The position numbers and the translations under genes were made by a program. The notes under the pieces are model-generated. The model was not told the origin of the DNA. It was given only the letters and a program-made list of their open reading frames with translations, and ran no database searches. A DNA stretch of 64,000 nucleotides from Photobacterium angustum (GTDB lineage Bacteria > Pseudomonadota > Gammaproteobacteria > Enterobacterales > Vibrionaceae): contig NZ_PYOM01000013.1 of NCBI RefSeq assembly GCF_003026365.1, forward strand, positions 1 to 64,000. Direction: 5' to 3'. Below are positions 40,340-49,416 of this stretch, in pieces (within the stretch, counting starts at the first letter, position 1; each line of letters opens with the position of its first letter).

Positions 40340-41530
40340 ATGACTTGCTATGCCAACACTTTTCACCAATTAGATACGTTATTGACGAAAAATAGACAAT
40401 ATTGGCAGTTTGTTCCTTTTGCTGATGAGGGGTTTGCATGGCAACAGCAACACCCTGAATTTTGTCAATGGTTACAGTCTATTGATGATCAAAGTTTGCA
40501 GCAGTTAAATCAAGATCATGACGCACTATTAGCAGCGTTTGAACCATGGATCCCTGATGCTAAAACATTAGCTGATTTAGCGAAAACGCCGTCGCTACAA
40601 AAAACAGAATACGCGTATCCTAAAAACTTTGATACAGGTATTCCTGGGCGTAAATGGCAACAAATCACAGCATTTAATCATGTATTGCCACGCCTGAATT
40701 TACCGTGGCTTGAATGGTGCGCGGGAAAAGGCTTTCTAGGGCGCGTATTATCGGTTAGCCACCAACAGCCTGTAACAAGTTTAGAATGGCAACCGCAATT
40801 ATGTATTGATGGTGAAGCCGCGGCGAAACAACTGGGATTAGATATCCATTTTGTTCAAGGTGATGCGTTTGATGTAAGCAGTCAGCAATATATTAAAGAG
40901 CAACAACATGCTGTTGCTCTGCACGCCTGTGGTGATTTGCATGTGTCGCTCATTAAACAAGTTGTGGCGAAAAAAGGAAAGGCGGTGAGTCTATCTCCGT
41001 GTTGCTATCACTTGATCCAAAACTCACATTATCAGCCGTTATCAACAGCTGCAAAATCGAGCCAGCTGCAGTTATCTAAGCATGACTTACGTTTACCGTT
41101 GCAAGAGACCGTGACGGCTGGAAATCGCGTTAAGCAACTTCGGTTTATTGAGGTTAGTTTTCGGTTAGGGTTTGATTTATTACAGCGAAAAATTAATCAA
41201 TCGAGCACTTACTTACCTGTCCCGAATGTACAAAAAGCGTTATTAGGTGAAGGTTTTAAATCTTTTTGTTGTTGGGCTGCAGATCAGAAAGGGATTGTAT
41301 TACCCGCTAACATTGACTTCGATTATTGGCAGCAACAGGGCGAACAACGTTTTGCGATAACAGAGCGAATGGAGCTAGTTCGTCAATTGTTTCGTCGACC
41401 ACTTGAATTATGGTTAGTGCTTGATCGTGTTTGTTATCTTGAAGAATTTGGCTACAACGTATCGTTAGGAACATTCTGCGAAAAACAAATGACACCAAGA
41501 AATTTATTGATTCACGCTGAACGTTGTTAA
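40340..41530 (+). CDS. Methyltransferase of the Methyltransf_32 type
   Basis: 396 residues. A SAM-binding region begins WLEWCAGKGFLG, followed by SLEWQPQL and the typical LHACGDLHVSL and SLSPCCYHL blocks of the Methyltransf_32 (METTL25/RRNAD1-like) group. The substrate is unknown; related proteins are suspected RNA or protein methyltransferases. The flanks (about 1-100 and 270-396) are unlike known domains. It is a single gene after cysB. Confidence 0.8.
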   Translation: MTCYANTFHQLDTLLTKNRQYWQFVPFADEGFAWQQQHPEFCQWLQSIDDQSLQQLNQDHDALLAAFEPWIPDAKTLADLAKTPSLQKTEYAYPKNFDTGIPGRKWQQITAFNHVLPRLNLPWLEWCAGKGFLGRVLSVSHQQPVTSLEWQPQLCIDGEAAAKQLGLDIHFVQGDAFDVSSQQYIKEQQHAVALHACGDLHVSLIKQVVAKKGKAVSLSPCCYHLIQNSHYQPLSTAAKSSQLQLSKHDLRLPLQETVTAGNRVKQLRFIEVSFRLGFDLLQRKINQSSTYLPVPNVQKALLGEGFKSFCCWAADQKGIVLPANIDFDYWQQQGEQRFAITERMELVRQLFRRPLELWLVLDRVCYLEEFGYNVSLGTFCEKQMTPRNLLIHAERC

Positions 41531-41545
41531 TGTTTTATGGGCAAT

Positions 41546-41577
41546 ATAATACCACCGTGAAATCACGGTGGTATTAT
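41546..41577. terminator. Convergent hairpin, possible terminator
   Basis: A 15-bp perfect inverted repeat (41546-41560 with 41563-41577, 2-base loop) lies between the convergent methyltransferase and GGDEF-EAL genes. It lacks a strong T-tract. Confidence 0.5.
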
Positions 41578-41600
41578 TGATATTAGTAAAGCTGAGTTTA

Positions 41601-43550
41601 CTATTTCGTCAGTAGCGTCGAAAGAATCCCCTTCTCTAATTCGCTAACAGAGAGGGGCTTATTAAAGTAATAACCTTGGCAATAATTGAAATTACAGCTT
41701 TGGATATATTCTAGCTGCTCTTTCGTTTCAACCCCTTCAGCGACCACTTTAAGATTGAGTTTATTACAAATGGCTTTTGTTGCTTCAACAATTGCTTTCC
41801 CACTGTCATGCTCATTTTGAACAAAACTTTGGTCTAGCTTAACAGTACTGATTGGAAGGTTTTGCAATTGTGATAACGATGAGTATCCAGTACCAAAATC
41901 ATCAAGATAAAGTTCAAAGCCGAGTGCAGCAATAGCATCTAAACATGGCATGGCCTCACTGAATTCTTGCAGCATGGCAGATTCGGTTATTTCTAATGCT
42001 ACTTGAGCTGGGTCTATATTATATTCTTCAATAATTGCCTTTAGCTCATCTAAAAGAGACATTTTTAGTTGTGCACGAGATAAATTAATACTCATGATTA
42101 ACTTGGTATCGTATTGTTGATTCCACTTTTCCAATTGTTTACAAGCGTTCCTCAGCACCCAAGAGCCAATAGGGACAATTTGCCCTGTTTCTTCAGCCAA
42201 TGGAATAAACTCAGCAGGAGATACATGGCCTAAAGAGTCGTCATACCAACGAATAAGCGCTTCAAAGCCTTTTAGCAACATTGTATTAAGATCAATGATA
42301 GGTTGGTAATACAATTCAAAGTCTTTAATTTCAAGTGCTTGAGATAAGTGATGGCGTAGTGCGTTTTTACGATATAGTGTTTCTGCTAAATGAGGTTGGA
42401 AATGATAGCTACAGTTACGACCATGCTTTTTAGCACAATGCATTGCCATATCAGCTTGAGTAATTAAGGTCTCAAAACTATTGGCATCTTTAGGGTATTG
42501 CGCAGTACCTATACTGCATCCAATCGATATTTCACCAATATTTTTGATATAGAAAGGGCTGTTTAGCGCAGAAATTATTTCTTGGGTTAGTTGGACTAAA
42601 TTAGATGCATATCGATCTTCAACTTGGATTATAAACTCATCACCACCAAAACGGGCGACAAGCCCGCGTCCTCTTATTGTATCTAATAATCTAATTGCAA
42701 CAGCTCTTAATAACTTATCGCCAATAGCGTGTCCATAAGTATCGTTAATCAGTTTGAAGCTATCGAGATCAAGAAATAACAAATGGTACGGAAGTGAGGA
42801 GTGATGGCTAGCTTTGAGTGCCGTAGAAATACCGCGTCGGTTCATTAAACCCGTTAGAAAGTCGTGTTCAGCATTATAACGTTCGCGCTGTAAGTTCTCT
42901 TTTTCTTTGGTGATGTTAACAACTTGAAGTAGGAGTTGAGATTTATCAGATAGCCATTTAGTTTCAATGTTAAACCAAATATGACTTTTTCCTGTCCAAC
43001 ATAATCGGCTATGTTTAAGGTTTAGATTATTTTTAGCGTCAGATATCCACTGTTGAGCAATATCACTATCGCCAACAAAGGATGCTAAGTTACTGAGCTC
43101 TGCACCATAGGTTTTGGTAAACACGGTATTGGCACTCACCAAGTTACCTTGTTCATTAAATAGCAGCGCGAGATTAGAGTAATCTGAAAAAGCGAGTTCA
43201 CGTCGAATGCTTGATTCATCACCGATAACCTCCACAAGCATTGCAACACGGTTATCAGGCAAATTGATGCCAGAGAAAATGCAAAGCAAGTTTTTGCCTA
43301 CCTTTCTTGGATCTAAATGCCACCATGTTTTGACTGTTTTATTTTGTTTAAATGTTTCGCGGTACTCTTCTAAGGTTGCTTCTACTGCGGCTGACATATC
43401 TTTGCCAAGATCGCGCGATCGAAGTTCGTTGTGAGAGGAAGACTCCCATAAAGGAAGTGCTTTGTCGTTAGCCCAAATGATTTGTTTGTGGTCAAAATCA
43501 AAAATCCAAATAGGACTTTGAAGATGATTTAAAGGCGAGTAAATATCCAT
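41601..43550 (-). CDS. PAS-PAS-GGDEF-EAL cyclic di-GMP protein
   Basis: 649 residues from ATG 43550 (an in-frame TTG lies at 43556). Two PAS-like sensor domains (about 8-105 and 115-220), GGDEF (about 228-385, FGGDEF intact) and EAL (about 400-645). All EAL catalytic residues are seen: EAL, Asn in SINLSR, Glu in ITESAM, DDFGTG, Lys in VKLDQ, Glu in AEGVET and Gln in QGYY. The inhibitory I-site RxxD is RGRG, so product inhibition is unlikely. No membrane helix, so it is a cytoplasmic sensor. It could act as cyclase, phosphodiesterase or both. Confidence 0.92.
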   Translation of the reverse strand: MDIYSPLNHLQSPIWIFDFDHKQIIWANDKALPLWESSSHNELRSRDLGKDMSAAVEATLEEYRETFKQNKTVKTWWHLDPRKVGKNLLCIFSGINLPDNRVAMLVEVIGDESSIRRELAFSDYSNLALLFNEQGNLVSANTVFTKTYGAELSNLASFVGDSDIAQQWISDAKNNLNLKHSRLCWTGKSHIWFNIETKWLSDKSQLLLQVVNITKEKENLQRERYNAEHDFLTGLMNRRGISTALKASHHSSLPYHLLFLDLDSFKLINDTYGHAIGDKLLRAVAIRLLDTIRGRGLVARFGGDEFIIQVEDRYASNLVQLTQEIISALNSPFYIKNIGEISIGCSIGTAQYPKDANSFETLITQADMAMHCAKKHGRNCSYHFQPHLAETLYRKNALRHHLSQALEIKDFELYYQPIIDLNTMLLKGFEALIRWYDDSLGHVSPAEFIPLAEETGQIVPIGSWVLRNACKQLEKWNQQYDTKLIMSINLSRAQLKMSLLDELKAIIEEYNIDPAQVALEITESAMLQEFSEAMPCLDAIAALGFELYLDDFGTGYSSLSQLQNLPISTVKLDQSFVQNEHDSGKAIVEATKAICNKLNLKVVAEGVETKEQLEYIQSCNFNYCQGYYFNKPLSVSELEKGILSTLLTK

Positions 43551-43760
43551 CACCAATATCTTTTTAATTATTATGTAAAATGATTTTAACTGACATATAA
43601 AAAAGAGAATATAAATTTTTTTATAAATACGTGATATTACTCCACAAAATTATGCTTTGCATGCAATATTTTGTATAACAAGTTGGCGGGTATTTTGGTG
43701 GGATTAACTTATTGTAATAGAATGTTTTTATTGTTTAAATATATTCTTAAAATGTAAAGC

Positions 43761-43791
43761 AATAAGAAAGTAACAAAATTACTTTCTTATT
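43761..43791 (-). terminator. Hairpin after tyrP
   Basis: AATAAGAAAGTAA pairs with TTACTTTCTTATT around a 5-base loop, 20 bases past the tyrP stop; AT-rich stem. Confidence 0.6.
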
Positions 43792-43810
43792 CTTTATGTT
43801 TATTTATCAA

Positions 43811-45025
43811 TTATCCAACAGCTGGAATTAAGCCGACCATTTGTAATGTTTGTGCCGATATAATTAAAACACCCGCCATTGTCACAATAATCAAGCCAAA
43901 ATTACCACCCTTTACTTTATAAGGTGAAATTTCTTTAGATATATTATGCTTTCTTCTCTGAGATCTAACCATTGCGACAGGTAAAAATATCGCCAAAATT
44001 ACTAAAGCAATGGCTGCGTATCCCAGTGCCATAATAAAGCCTTGTGGGTAAAAGATAGCAAAAGCAAGGGGAGGCAAGAAGGTGATCACGCCAGTTTGCA
44101 TACGACCACTCACATTACTTGAACGTTTCAAGCTATCAGCTATAAAATCAAATAACCCTAAACTAACACCTAAGAAAGATGTTGCTAGTGCAAGATCTGC
44201 AAAAATAGAGACAGATTGGCTAACCATAGGATTATGGAGTAAATCACTTAAACTTGCGATAAAACTGCCCAATGTTGTACTAGCCATTAACTCTGGTTGA
44301 CTCATTACACCTTGACTTGCTAATTGCCATAAAACGTAGATAAAAAGAGGCAGTGCCGAGCCAATAATCATGACTTTTTTTAATGTCTTAATTTCAATGC
44401 CTATGTAACGCACAATTGATGGAATACTGCCGTGGAAACCAAAAGAGGTAAAAACAACAGGTAATGCTGATAAAATTAAGCCTTTTTGTACGGGCATTTC
44501 AACAAGGTGTTGTCCCTCAACATGTGGAACTAATAATCCCAGCATGACGGCTAGCGCAACAATTTTTGCAGCAAAAAGTAATCGGTTTACCAAATCAACG
44601 GTATGAGTACCAACAGAAACTATCGCAGCAATTAAAAGCGTAAATAATAATGCGCCTAATTGTGGAGGGATGGATGTATTAAACCAGCCACTTAACTTCT
44701 CACTTAACTGACCACCACCACCAGCAATGTAGGCTGCACATAAAGAATAAAGCAGAAAGATCATGGCAAAATTAGCAATGATTTGTCCTTTGCGACCAAG
44801 AAGTTGTTGAGCCAAAGTATTTAATGTCGCATTGGTATCTGCATGTTGATGAACTTCAATCATCAATAAAGCGGTGTAAGTCATTAGTGCCCATATGCCG
44901 AACATGGCAACTAATGCGGTGGTAAACCCAAGTCCAGCAGAAGCGAGAGGGAGGGCTAACATGCCTGCACCAATAGTCGTACCTGCAATAATAAGCATAC
45001 TGCCGAGTGTTTTATTTAAAGCCAT
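43811..45025 (-). CDS. tyrP: Tyrosine/aromatic amino acid permease
   Basis: 404-residue HAAAP-family proton symporter (Mtr/TnaB/TyrP type) with about 11 membrane helices. The first helix reads LIIAGTTIGAGMLALPLA, a family hallmark. TyrP is chosen over Mtr or TnaB mainly because two TyrR boxes lie upstream. A single gene. Confidence 0.85.
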   Translation of the reverse strand: MALNKTLGSMLIIAGTTIGAGMLALPLASAGLGFTTALVAMFGIWALMTYTALLMIEVHQHADTNATLNTLAQQLLGRKGQIIANFAMIFLLYSLCAAYIAGGGGQLSEKLSGWFNTSIPPQLGALLFTLLIAAIVSVGTHTVDLVNRLLFAAKIVALAVMLGLLVPHVEGQHLVEMPVQKGLILSALPVVFTSFGFHGSIPSIVRYIGIEIKTLKKVMIIGSALPLFIYVLWQLASQGVMSQPELMASTTLGSFIASLSDLLHNPMVSQSVSIFADLALATSFLGVSLGLFDFIADSLKRSSNVSGRMQTGVITFLPPLAFAIFYPQGFIMALGYAAIALVILAIFLPVAMVRSQRRKHNISKEISPYKVKGGNFGLIIVTMAGVLIISAQTLQMVGLIPAVG

Positions 45026-45131
45026 TTGTGTTGCTCCCAGAGGTAAATAATTAGATCGGGAGGTGGTCGTTATTGATCACCTATCGTTGCTCCCTATGAA
45101 AATAGAGGCCACAGAGGCGTATCGAGATGAG

Positions 45132-45149
45132 TGTAAACTTTTAATTACA
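45132..45149. promoter_or_regulatory. TyrR box, weak
   Basis: TGTAAA-N6-ATTACA: one base from the TyrR consensus TGTAAA-N6-TTTACA; 107 bases before the tyrP start. Confidence 0.65.
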
Positions 45150-45318
45150 TCTTGATAATAGCCACTGTGGCTATCGATAGGTATGTGCTGTCGAGGTATG
45201 CTTCATTAAATTTGCTCTAACCGTTTTTTACTAGTGGATGTGTTGTTTTTAATAGCGTATTTCACTATGAGGTCACATTAACGATAGATATCTCTCCTGT
45301 CAACAATAGTTTTACATG

Positions 45319-45336
45319 TGTAAACTTATCTTTACA
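45319..45336. promoter_or_regulatory. TyrR box, perfect
   Basis: TGTAAA-N6-TTTACA, an exact consensus match. It overlaps a second palindrome TTTACA-TG-TGTAAA at 45311-45324. It is 294 bases from the tyrP start and 114 from the divergent cinA-like gene, so it may act on either. Confidence 0.75.
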
Positions 45337-45449
45337 TAAATTGGTGTGGAGATTAATTGCGTGATTGATGAAAGGAAGGCTGTATAACAAATGATGTTAG
45401 GCATAGACTAATAACACTCGATGTTCGGTGAATGATTCAGAGGGATAGG

Positions 45450-46664
45450 ATGCTTGAAATTACAATGATAAGTACCGGTGAAGAGGTTTTACTGGGTGAT
45501 ATAACAGATACTAATGCAGCGTGGTTATCTCGTCTTTTTTTTCAACATGGTTTTCCAATGACACGTCGAATAACTGTTGGCGATCATTGTGAGCGGTTAG
45601 CAAAAGAAATTGAGTCATGCAGTTTTAATAGCGATATCGTTATTGTTAATGGTGGACTTGGGCCAACAACTGATGATTTAAGTGCTGCCGCGGCGGCAAT
45701 GGCTGCTGATGTTGGTTTAGAGCAATCTGAACATTGGGTTGCTGAGATGAAAGCAAAATATAAAAAGCTTAATCGAGAAATGCCAGCGGCTAATTTGAAG
45801 CAAGCAATGCTACCTGAAGGGGCTGAATTAATCGATAACCCTGTTGGCACTGCCTGTGGCTTTTCGATTAAATTAAATCGTGCTTGGATATGTTTTACTC
45901 CAGGTGTTCCCAGTGAATTTAAGTTTATGGTTAAAGAGAAAATACTGCCATATTTACAATTACACTATCCTCAAAGCCAATCGTTGCACTGCCATCGATT
46001 ATTTACTTATGGTTTGTCAGAGTCGGGAATAAGTGACACCTTGAAGCATATCGTTTTACCGCACGGTTATGAATTGGGGTATCGTTCTTCATTACCGTTT
46101 ATTGAGGTGAAACTATTCGCACCATCTAATGATCGCTATGCACTAGAACTATTAAATGAAATGGAACGATTGTTAGGCGATAACATTGTAGGCAAAAATT
46201 TAAGCTTACTTGATAACCTTGAATACCTCATTGAAAAAAAGCAAAAGAAAATAGGGTTATTGGAGCATTCAACGGGTGGTTTTGTTGTCAATTGGCTTAA
46301 TCAAAAATGTAAGTTGAGTGAATATATTGTATCTGCCACCGTGAATCATAATGCTACGAAAGAAGAGAGCAATTTAGAAACGTTAGTGAGTGAAATAGAT
46401 AAGCAACTGTCTCTCATTTATAGTCACTCAAAGGTCGATATTGGCTTATATTCTGGCGCTATAGCAGGAGACTGTTTTACTGTAGGGATAATCACTATAG
46501 AAGGTCGGTGGATCCAACAATTACAATTTAAGCGTGAATACACATATAACGCTCAACGTTCGATTATTGCCACAGTGCTTCTTGATATGCTTCGTCGTCA
46601 ACTGGAAGGGATTAGTGTTTTTGGTCACTATGAATCGTTAAATAGAATATTGCAAAAAACATAG
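45450..46664 (+). CDS. CinA/YfaY family protein
   Basis: 404 residues. The N-terminal MoCF-like domain (about 1-170: STGEEVLLGDITDTNAAWL, VNGGLGPTTDDLSA, NPVGTACGF, FTPGVPSEF) is well kept; the C-terminal CinA/NMN deamidase domain is divergent as in E. coli YfaY. CinA proteins split ADP-ribose or deamidate NMN; YfaY-type proteins may lack the deamidase step. ATG 45450 is preferred over 45432 because AGAGGG is correctly spaced before it. Confidence 0.87.
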   Translation: MLEITMISTGEEVLLGDITDTNAAWLSRLFFQHGFPMTRRITVGDHCERLAKEIESCSFNSDIVIVNGGLGPTTDDLSAAAAAMAADVGLEQSEHWVAEMKAKYKKLNREMPAANLKQAMLPEGAELIDNPVGTACGFSIKLNRAWICFTPGVPSEFKFMVKEKILPYLQLHYPQSQSLHCHRLFTYGLSESGISDTLKHIVLPHGYELGYRSSLPFIEVKLFAPSNDRYALELLNEMERLLGDNIVGKNLSLLDNLEYLIEKKQKKIGLLEHSTGGFVVNWLNQKCKLSEYIVSATVNHNATKEESNLETLVSEIDKQLSLIYSHSKVDIGLYSGAIAGDCFTVGIITIEGRWIQQLQFKREYTYNAQRSIIATVLLDMLRRQLEGISVFGHYESLNRILQKT

Positions 46665-46711
46665 TCTATAACTGTTAGGTTAACCTATATTACAGATTAT
46701 GAATCATAGCG

Positions 46712-46738
46712 TTGACAAGTAAAATACAAGCATAATAT
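46712..46738 (+). promoter_or_regulatory. Possible promoter of the YbaY-META lipoprotein gene
   Basis: TTGACA (46712-46717) and TAATAT (46733-46738) with a short 15-base spacer, 168 bases before the start codon. A 7-bp hairpin (TGCTATC/GATAGCA, 46821-46839) lies in the leader. Confidence 0.35.
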
Positions 46739-46906
46739 TGGCATGGGTTATAAAGATTGCGCCTCGTTTTGAATGCTGTATTATTAAATAGCATTAAGAG
46801 CAAATAATTGCAAATTAGCATGCTATCTTCCTGATAGCAAAGTTAACTGAGTAACATATTTCGTTGCTATGGTTATGATTTGAAAATCGCAAAGGATAGA
46901 AGATAA

Positions 46907-47746
46907 ATGACTTTTAAATTAAAAAAGCTAGCGTTAGCCACTTCAGTTGTACTTTCTGCATTCATGCTACAAGCTTGTAATGATGCTGACACTGCGGCAA
47001 ATCACAACCAGCAGCAAACAGAATCAACGGCTAAAACAGAGAAAGCTGAGATGAAATCATTAGATGTTAATGTTATTTACCTTGATCGCCGAATGCTACC
47101 ACCAGGTGCTGTCTTGAATGTTGCATTAGAAGATGTGTCTCTTGCTGATGCACCATCAACGACAATTACAAGTGAAGCTATGGACGTTGCAGGTGCGCCA
47201 CCATACCCTTTAACACTTCAATATGATGCTGCGAAAATTCAAAATAATCATCGTTATAGCTTACGTGCAACCATTAAGGTTGGTGATAAGTTAGTAATGA
47301 CTTCAACAACTAACATTGACCCATTTGCAGCAGATGTAAAACAACCGATTGAAATTAAATTAGACCGTGTTGCTCATCAGCAAAATGGAACAGCAGAGAA
47401 TACTACTCTAGTTGGTCAGCAATGGAATTTAGTGACGCTTGAAGGTGAAACTGTAAAACCTGGTGCTGGTGGTAATGTGGCATTTATTCAATTTGATATG
47501 GATAAAAAATCGGCTCATGGTTTTTCTGGCTGTAATAACTTCCAAGGCGTATTTGAAACATCTAATGGCACATTAACGATGGGGCCTGCAGCTGCAACAC
47601 GTAAAATGTGTATGGATGGTATGGAGCTAGAAAAGTCATTTTTAGAAACTATGCCTAATTTTGCAAGCTATGTGATTGTTGATAATGTGCTTACAGTGAA
47701 AGATAAGCAAGGAAAACAAATTGCTACTTTTAAAAGCGATAAGTAA
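46907..47746 (+). CDS. Lipoprotein with YbaY and META/HslJ domains
   Basis: 279 residues. Signal peptide with lipobox FMLQAC (Cys24; next residue Asn), a low-complexity Gln/Thr/Lys linker (25-47), a YbaY/YscW-like beta domain (about 50-160, VNVIYLDRRMLPPGAVLNVALEDVS), and a META/HslJ domain (about 170-278, QWNLVTLEG, GFSGCNNFQG, TRKMCMDG). META proteins are linked to envelope stress and novobiocin or heat response. The gene is monocistronic. The exact role is unknown. Confidence 0.88.
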   Translation: MTFKLKKLALATSVVLSAFMLQACNDADTAANHNQQQTESTAKTEKAEMKSLDVNVIYLDRRMLPPGAVLNVALEDVSLADAPSTTITSEAMDVAGAPPYPLTLQYDAAKIQNNHRYSLRATIKVGDKLVMTSTTNIDPFAADVKQPIEIKLDRVAHQQNGTAENTTLVGQQWNLVTLEGETVKPGAGGNVAFIQFDMDKKSAHGFSGCNNFQGVFETSNGTLTMGPAAATRKMCMDGMELEKSFLETMPNFASYVIVDNVLTVKDKQGKQIATFKSDK

Positions 47747-47785
47747 GACTAAAAAATAACAGATAAATAGCTATAGTAGTTTGAT

Positions 47786-47833
47786 AAAGCGTATAAGTTG
47801 TAATTTATAATTGCGACTTATACGCTTTTTTTA
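47786..47833 (+). terminator. Terminator after the META lipoprotein gene
   Basis: AAAGCGTATAAGT (47786-47798) pairs with ACTTATACGCTTT (47816-47828), followed by T-run. Confidence 0.85.
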
Positions 47834-48034
47834 GTTAAAAACTCATTAAATATCCTAAATAAGACTGTAACCGAAACTTAATATGTTTTTTAGGTGTTCT
47901 AAGAATATACATCTATTCTAATATTATATTTATTTGTACGACCTTAAAGTTTATTTATTAATAATTAAAGGGTTAAATAAATAATAAAACATTAAAACTT
48001 AGTGTATTTAATAACTTAGAAGGTTGCTTATTTT

Positions 48035-49351
48035 ATGAGTTCTACCAGTAATAAAATGGGATTAATGGGATTAACAACCATTGTCACCGTTAATATGATG
48101 GGATCTGGAATAATATTATTACCATCAAGTCTTGCTGCAACAGGAGGGATAGCCCTGTTAGCTTGGGTTGTTACAGCATTAGGTGCACTTGCAATTGCTT
48201 ATTCTTTTGCAAAGTGTGGAATGTATTGTACAGATGATGGCGGTATGTCCGCATATGCTGAAAAAGCACATGGTAAATCCAGTTTTTTTATTGCCTCTTA
48301 TACTTACTATGTGTGTCTAGTTATTAGTGCAGTCGCTATTGCTGTTTCGTGTGTTGGTTACTTGGAATACTTTATTCCATGGTTAAAAGAAACGCCATTC
48401 CAAACATTCATTGGTGTAGTGGCTATTTTAATTATTACTATGTTTGCCAATGTTAGAGGTGCAAAAATAACAGGCCAAATATCTACGGTAACCGTATGGG
48501 GGATTATTATTCCTGTGCTTGGTTTATCTATTATTGGTTGGTTTTGGTTTGATACTAAAATTTTTGCAGAAGCTTGGAACCCAAACAATATCTCGGTTGG
48601 TAGTGCGATTTATGCTGGTATGGCACTAACGTTATGGGCTTTCTTAGGAATAGAATCAGCAGGGGCTAATTCAGGTACAGTTGAAAATCCTAAACGTAAT
48701 GTGCCTCTTGCTTGTATGCTTGCCACCGTTTTTTCTGCAGCAACGTATATTGCATCAACAACTGTTATTCAAGGCATTATTCCTAACGATATATTGGCTA
48801 AGTCTGACTCTCCTTTTGGTCTCGTTTTTGCTCAGATGTTTAGCCCATTCGTTGGGGAAATTATTACTGCAATGGCAATTATGGCATGTGTTGGTTCACT
48901 GCTTGGTTGGCAATTTACGAATGCCCAAGTGTCTAAAGTTGCTGCTGATATGCGATTATTTCCAAAGATTTTCTCTGATGTTAATAAGCATGATGCGCCG
49001 TTTAAAGGCATGATGATAATGTTAGCATTAGAATTACTTCTTGCAGTAATGACGATCTCTCCAACATTACTAAAACAATTTAATGTATTAGTGAACCTAG
49101 CTGTATTTATTAATATGGTTCCATATATTCTCGCACTCACGGCTCTTGGCATTATTATGAGACAGAGTCAGGTTAATCAAAAAGAATATAATACTGGTAT
49201 TTTAATCGGTTCAGTTGCCGTTATTTACAGTATTTATGGCGCGTATTCTACTGGTGAGGAAGCTGTATTCTATGGCACTGTTATTACATTGTTTGGTTAT
49301 TTCTTCTATGGGTTCATTGCGAGCCGAGATGCTGTTCCTAATAAAACATAA
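48035..49351 (+). CDS. PotE-like amino acid/polyamine antiporter
   Basis: 438-residue APC-family antiporter with 12 membrane helices. It resembles PotE (putrescine:ornithine) more than AdiC or CadB: NMMGSGIILLP, AFAKCGMY-like block, ITGQISTVTVWGIIIPV, GWFWF, ISPTLLKQFNVLVNLAV. It is 65 bases before an arginine decarboxylase gene, so it probably exchanges the decarboxylase's substrate and product (arginine for agmatine), or ornithine for putrescine. Such pairs consume cytoplasmic protons under acid conditions. Substrate is inferred. Confidence 0.88.
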   Translation: MSSTSNKMGLMGLTTIVTVNMMGSGIILLPSSLAATGGIALLAWVVTALGALAIAYSFAKCGMYCTDDGGMSAYAEKAHGKSSFFIASYTYYVCLVISAVAIAVSCVGYLEYFIPWLKETPFQTFIGVVAILIITMFANVRGAKITGQISTVTVWGIIIPVLGLSIIGWFWFDTKIFAEAWNPNNISVGSAIYAGMALTLWAFLGIESAGANSGTVENPKRNVPLACMLATVFSAATYIASTTVIQGIIPNDILAKSDSPFGLVFAQMFSPFVGEIITAMAIMACVGSLLGWQFTNAQVSKVAADMRLFPKIFSDVNKHDAPFKGMMIMLALELLLAVMTISPTLLKQFNVLVNLAVFINMVPYILALTALGIIMRQSQVNQKEYNTGILIGSVAVIYSIYGAYSTGEEAVFYGTVITLFGYFFYGFIASRDAVPNKT

Positions 49352-49416
49352 AGGTTGGCTTTAATTTAAAAACAAATGATCTATCGATATAAATTTGAAT
49401 ATAACAGGACCAGAAT

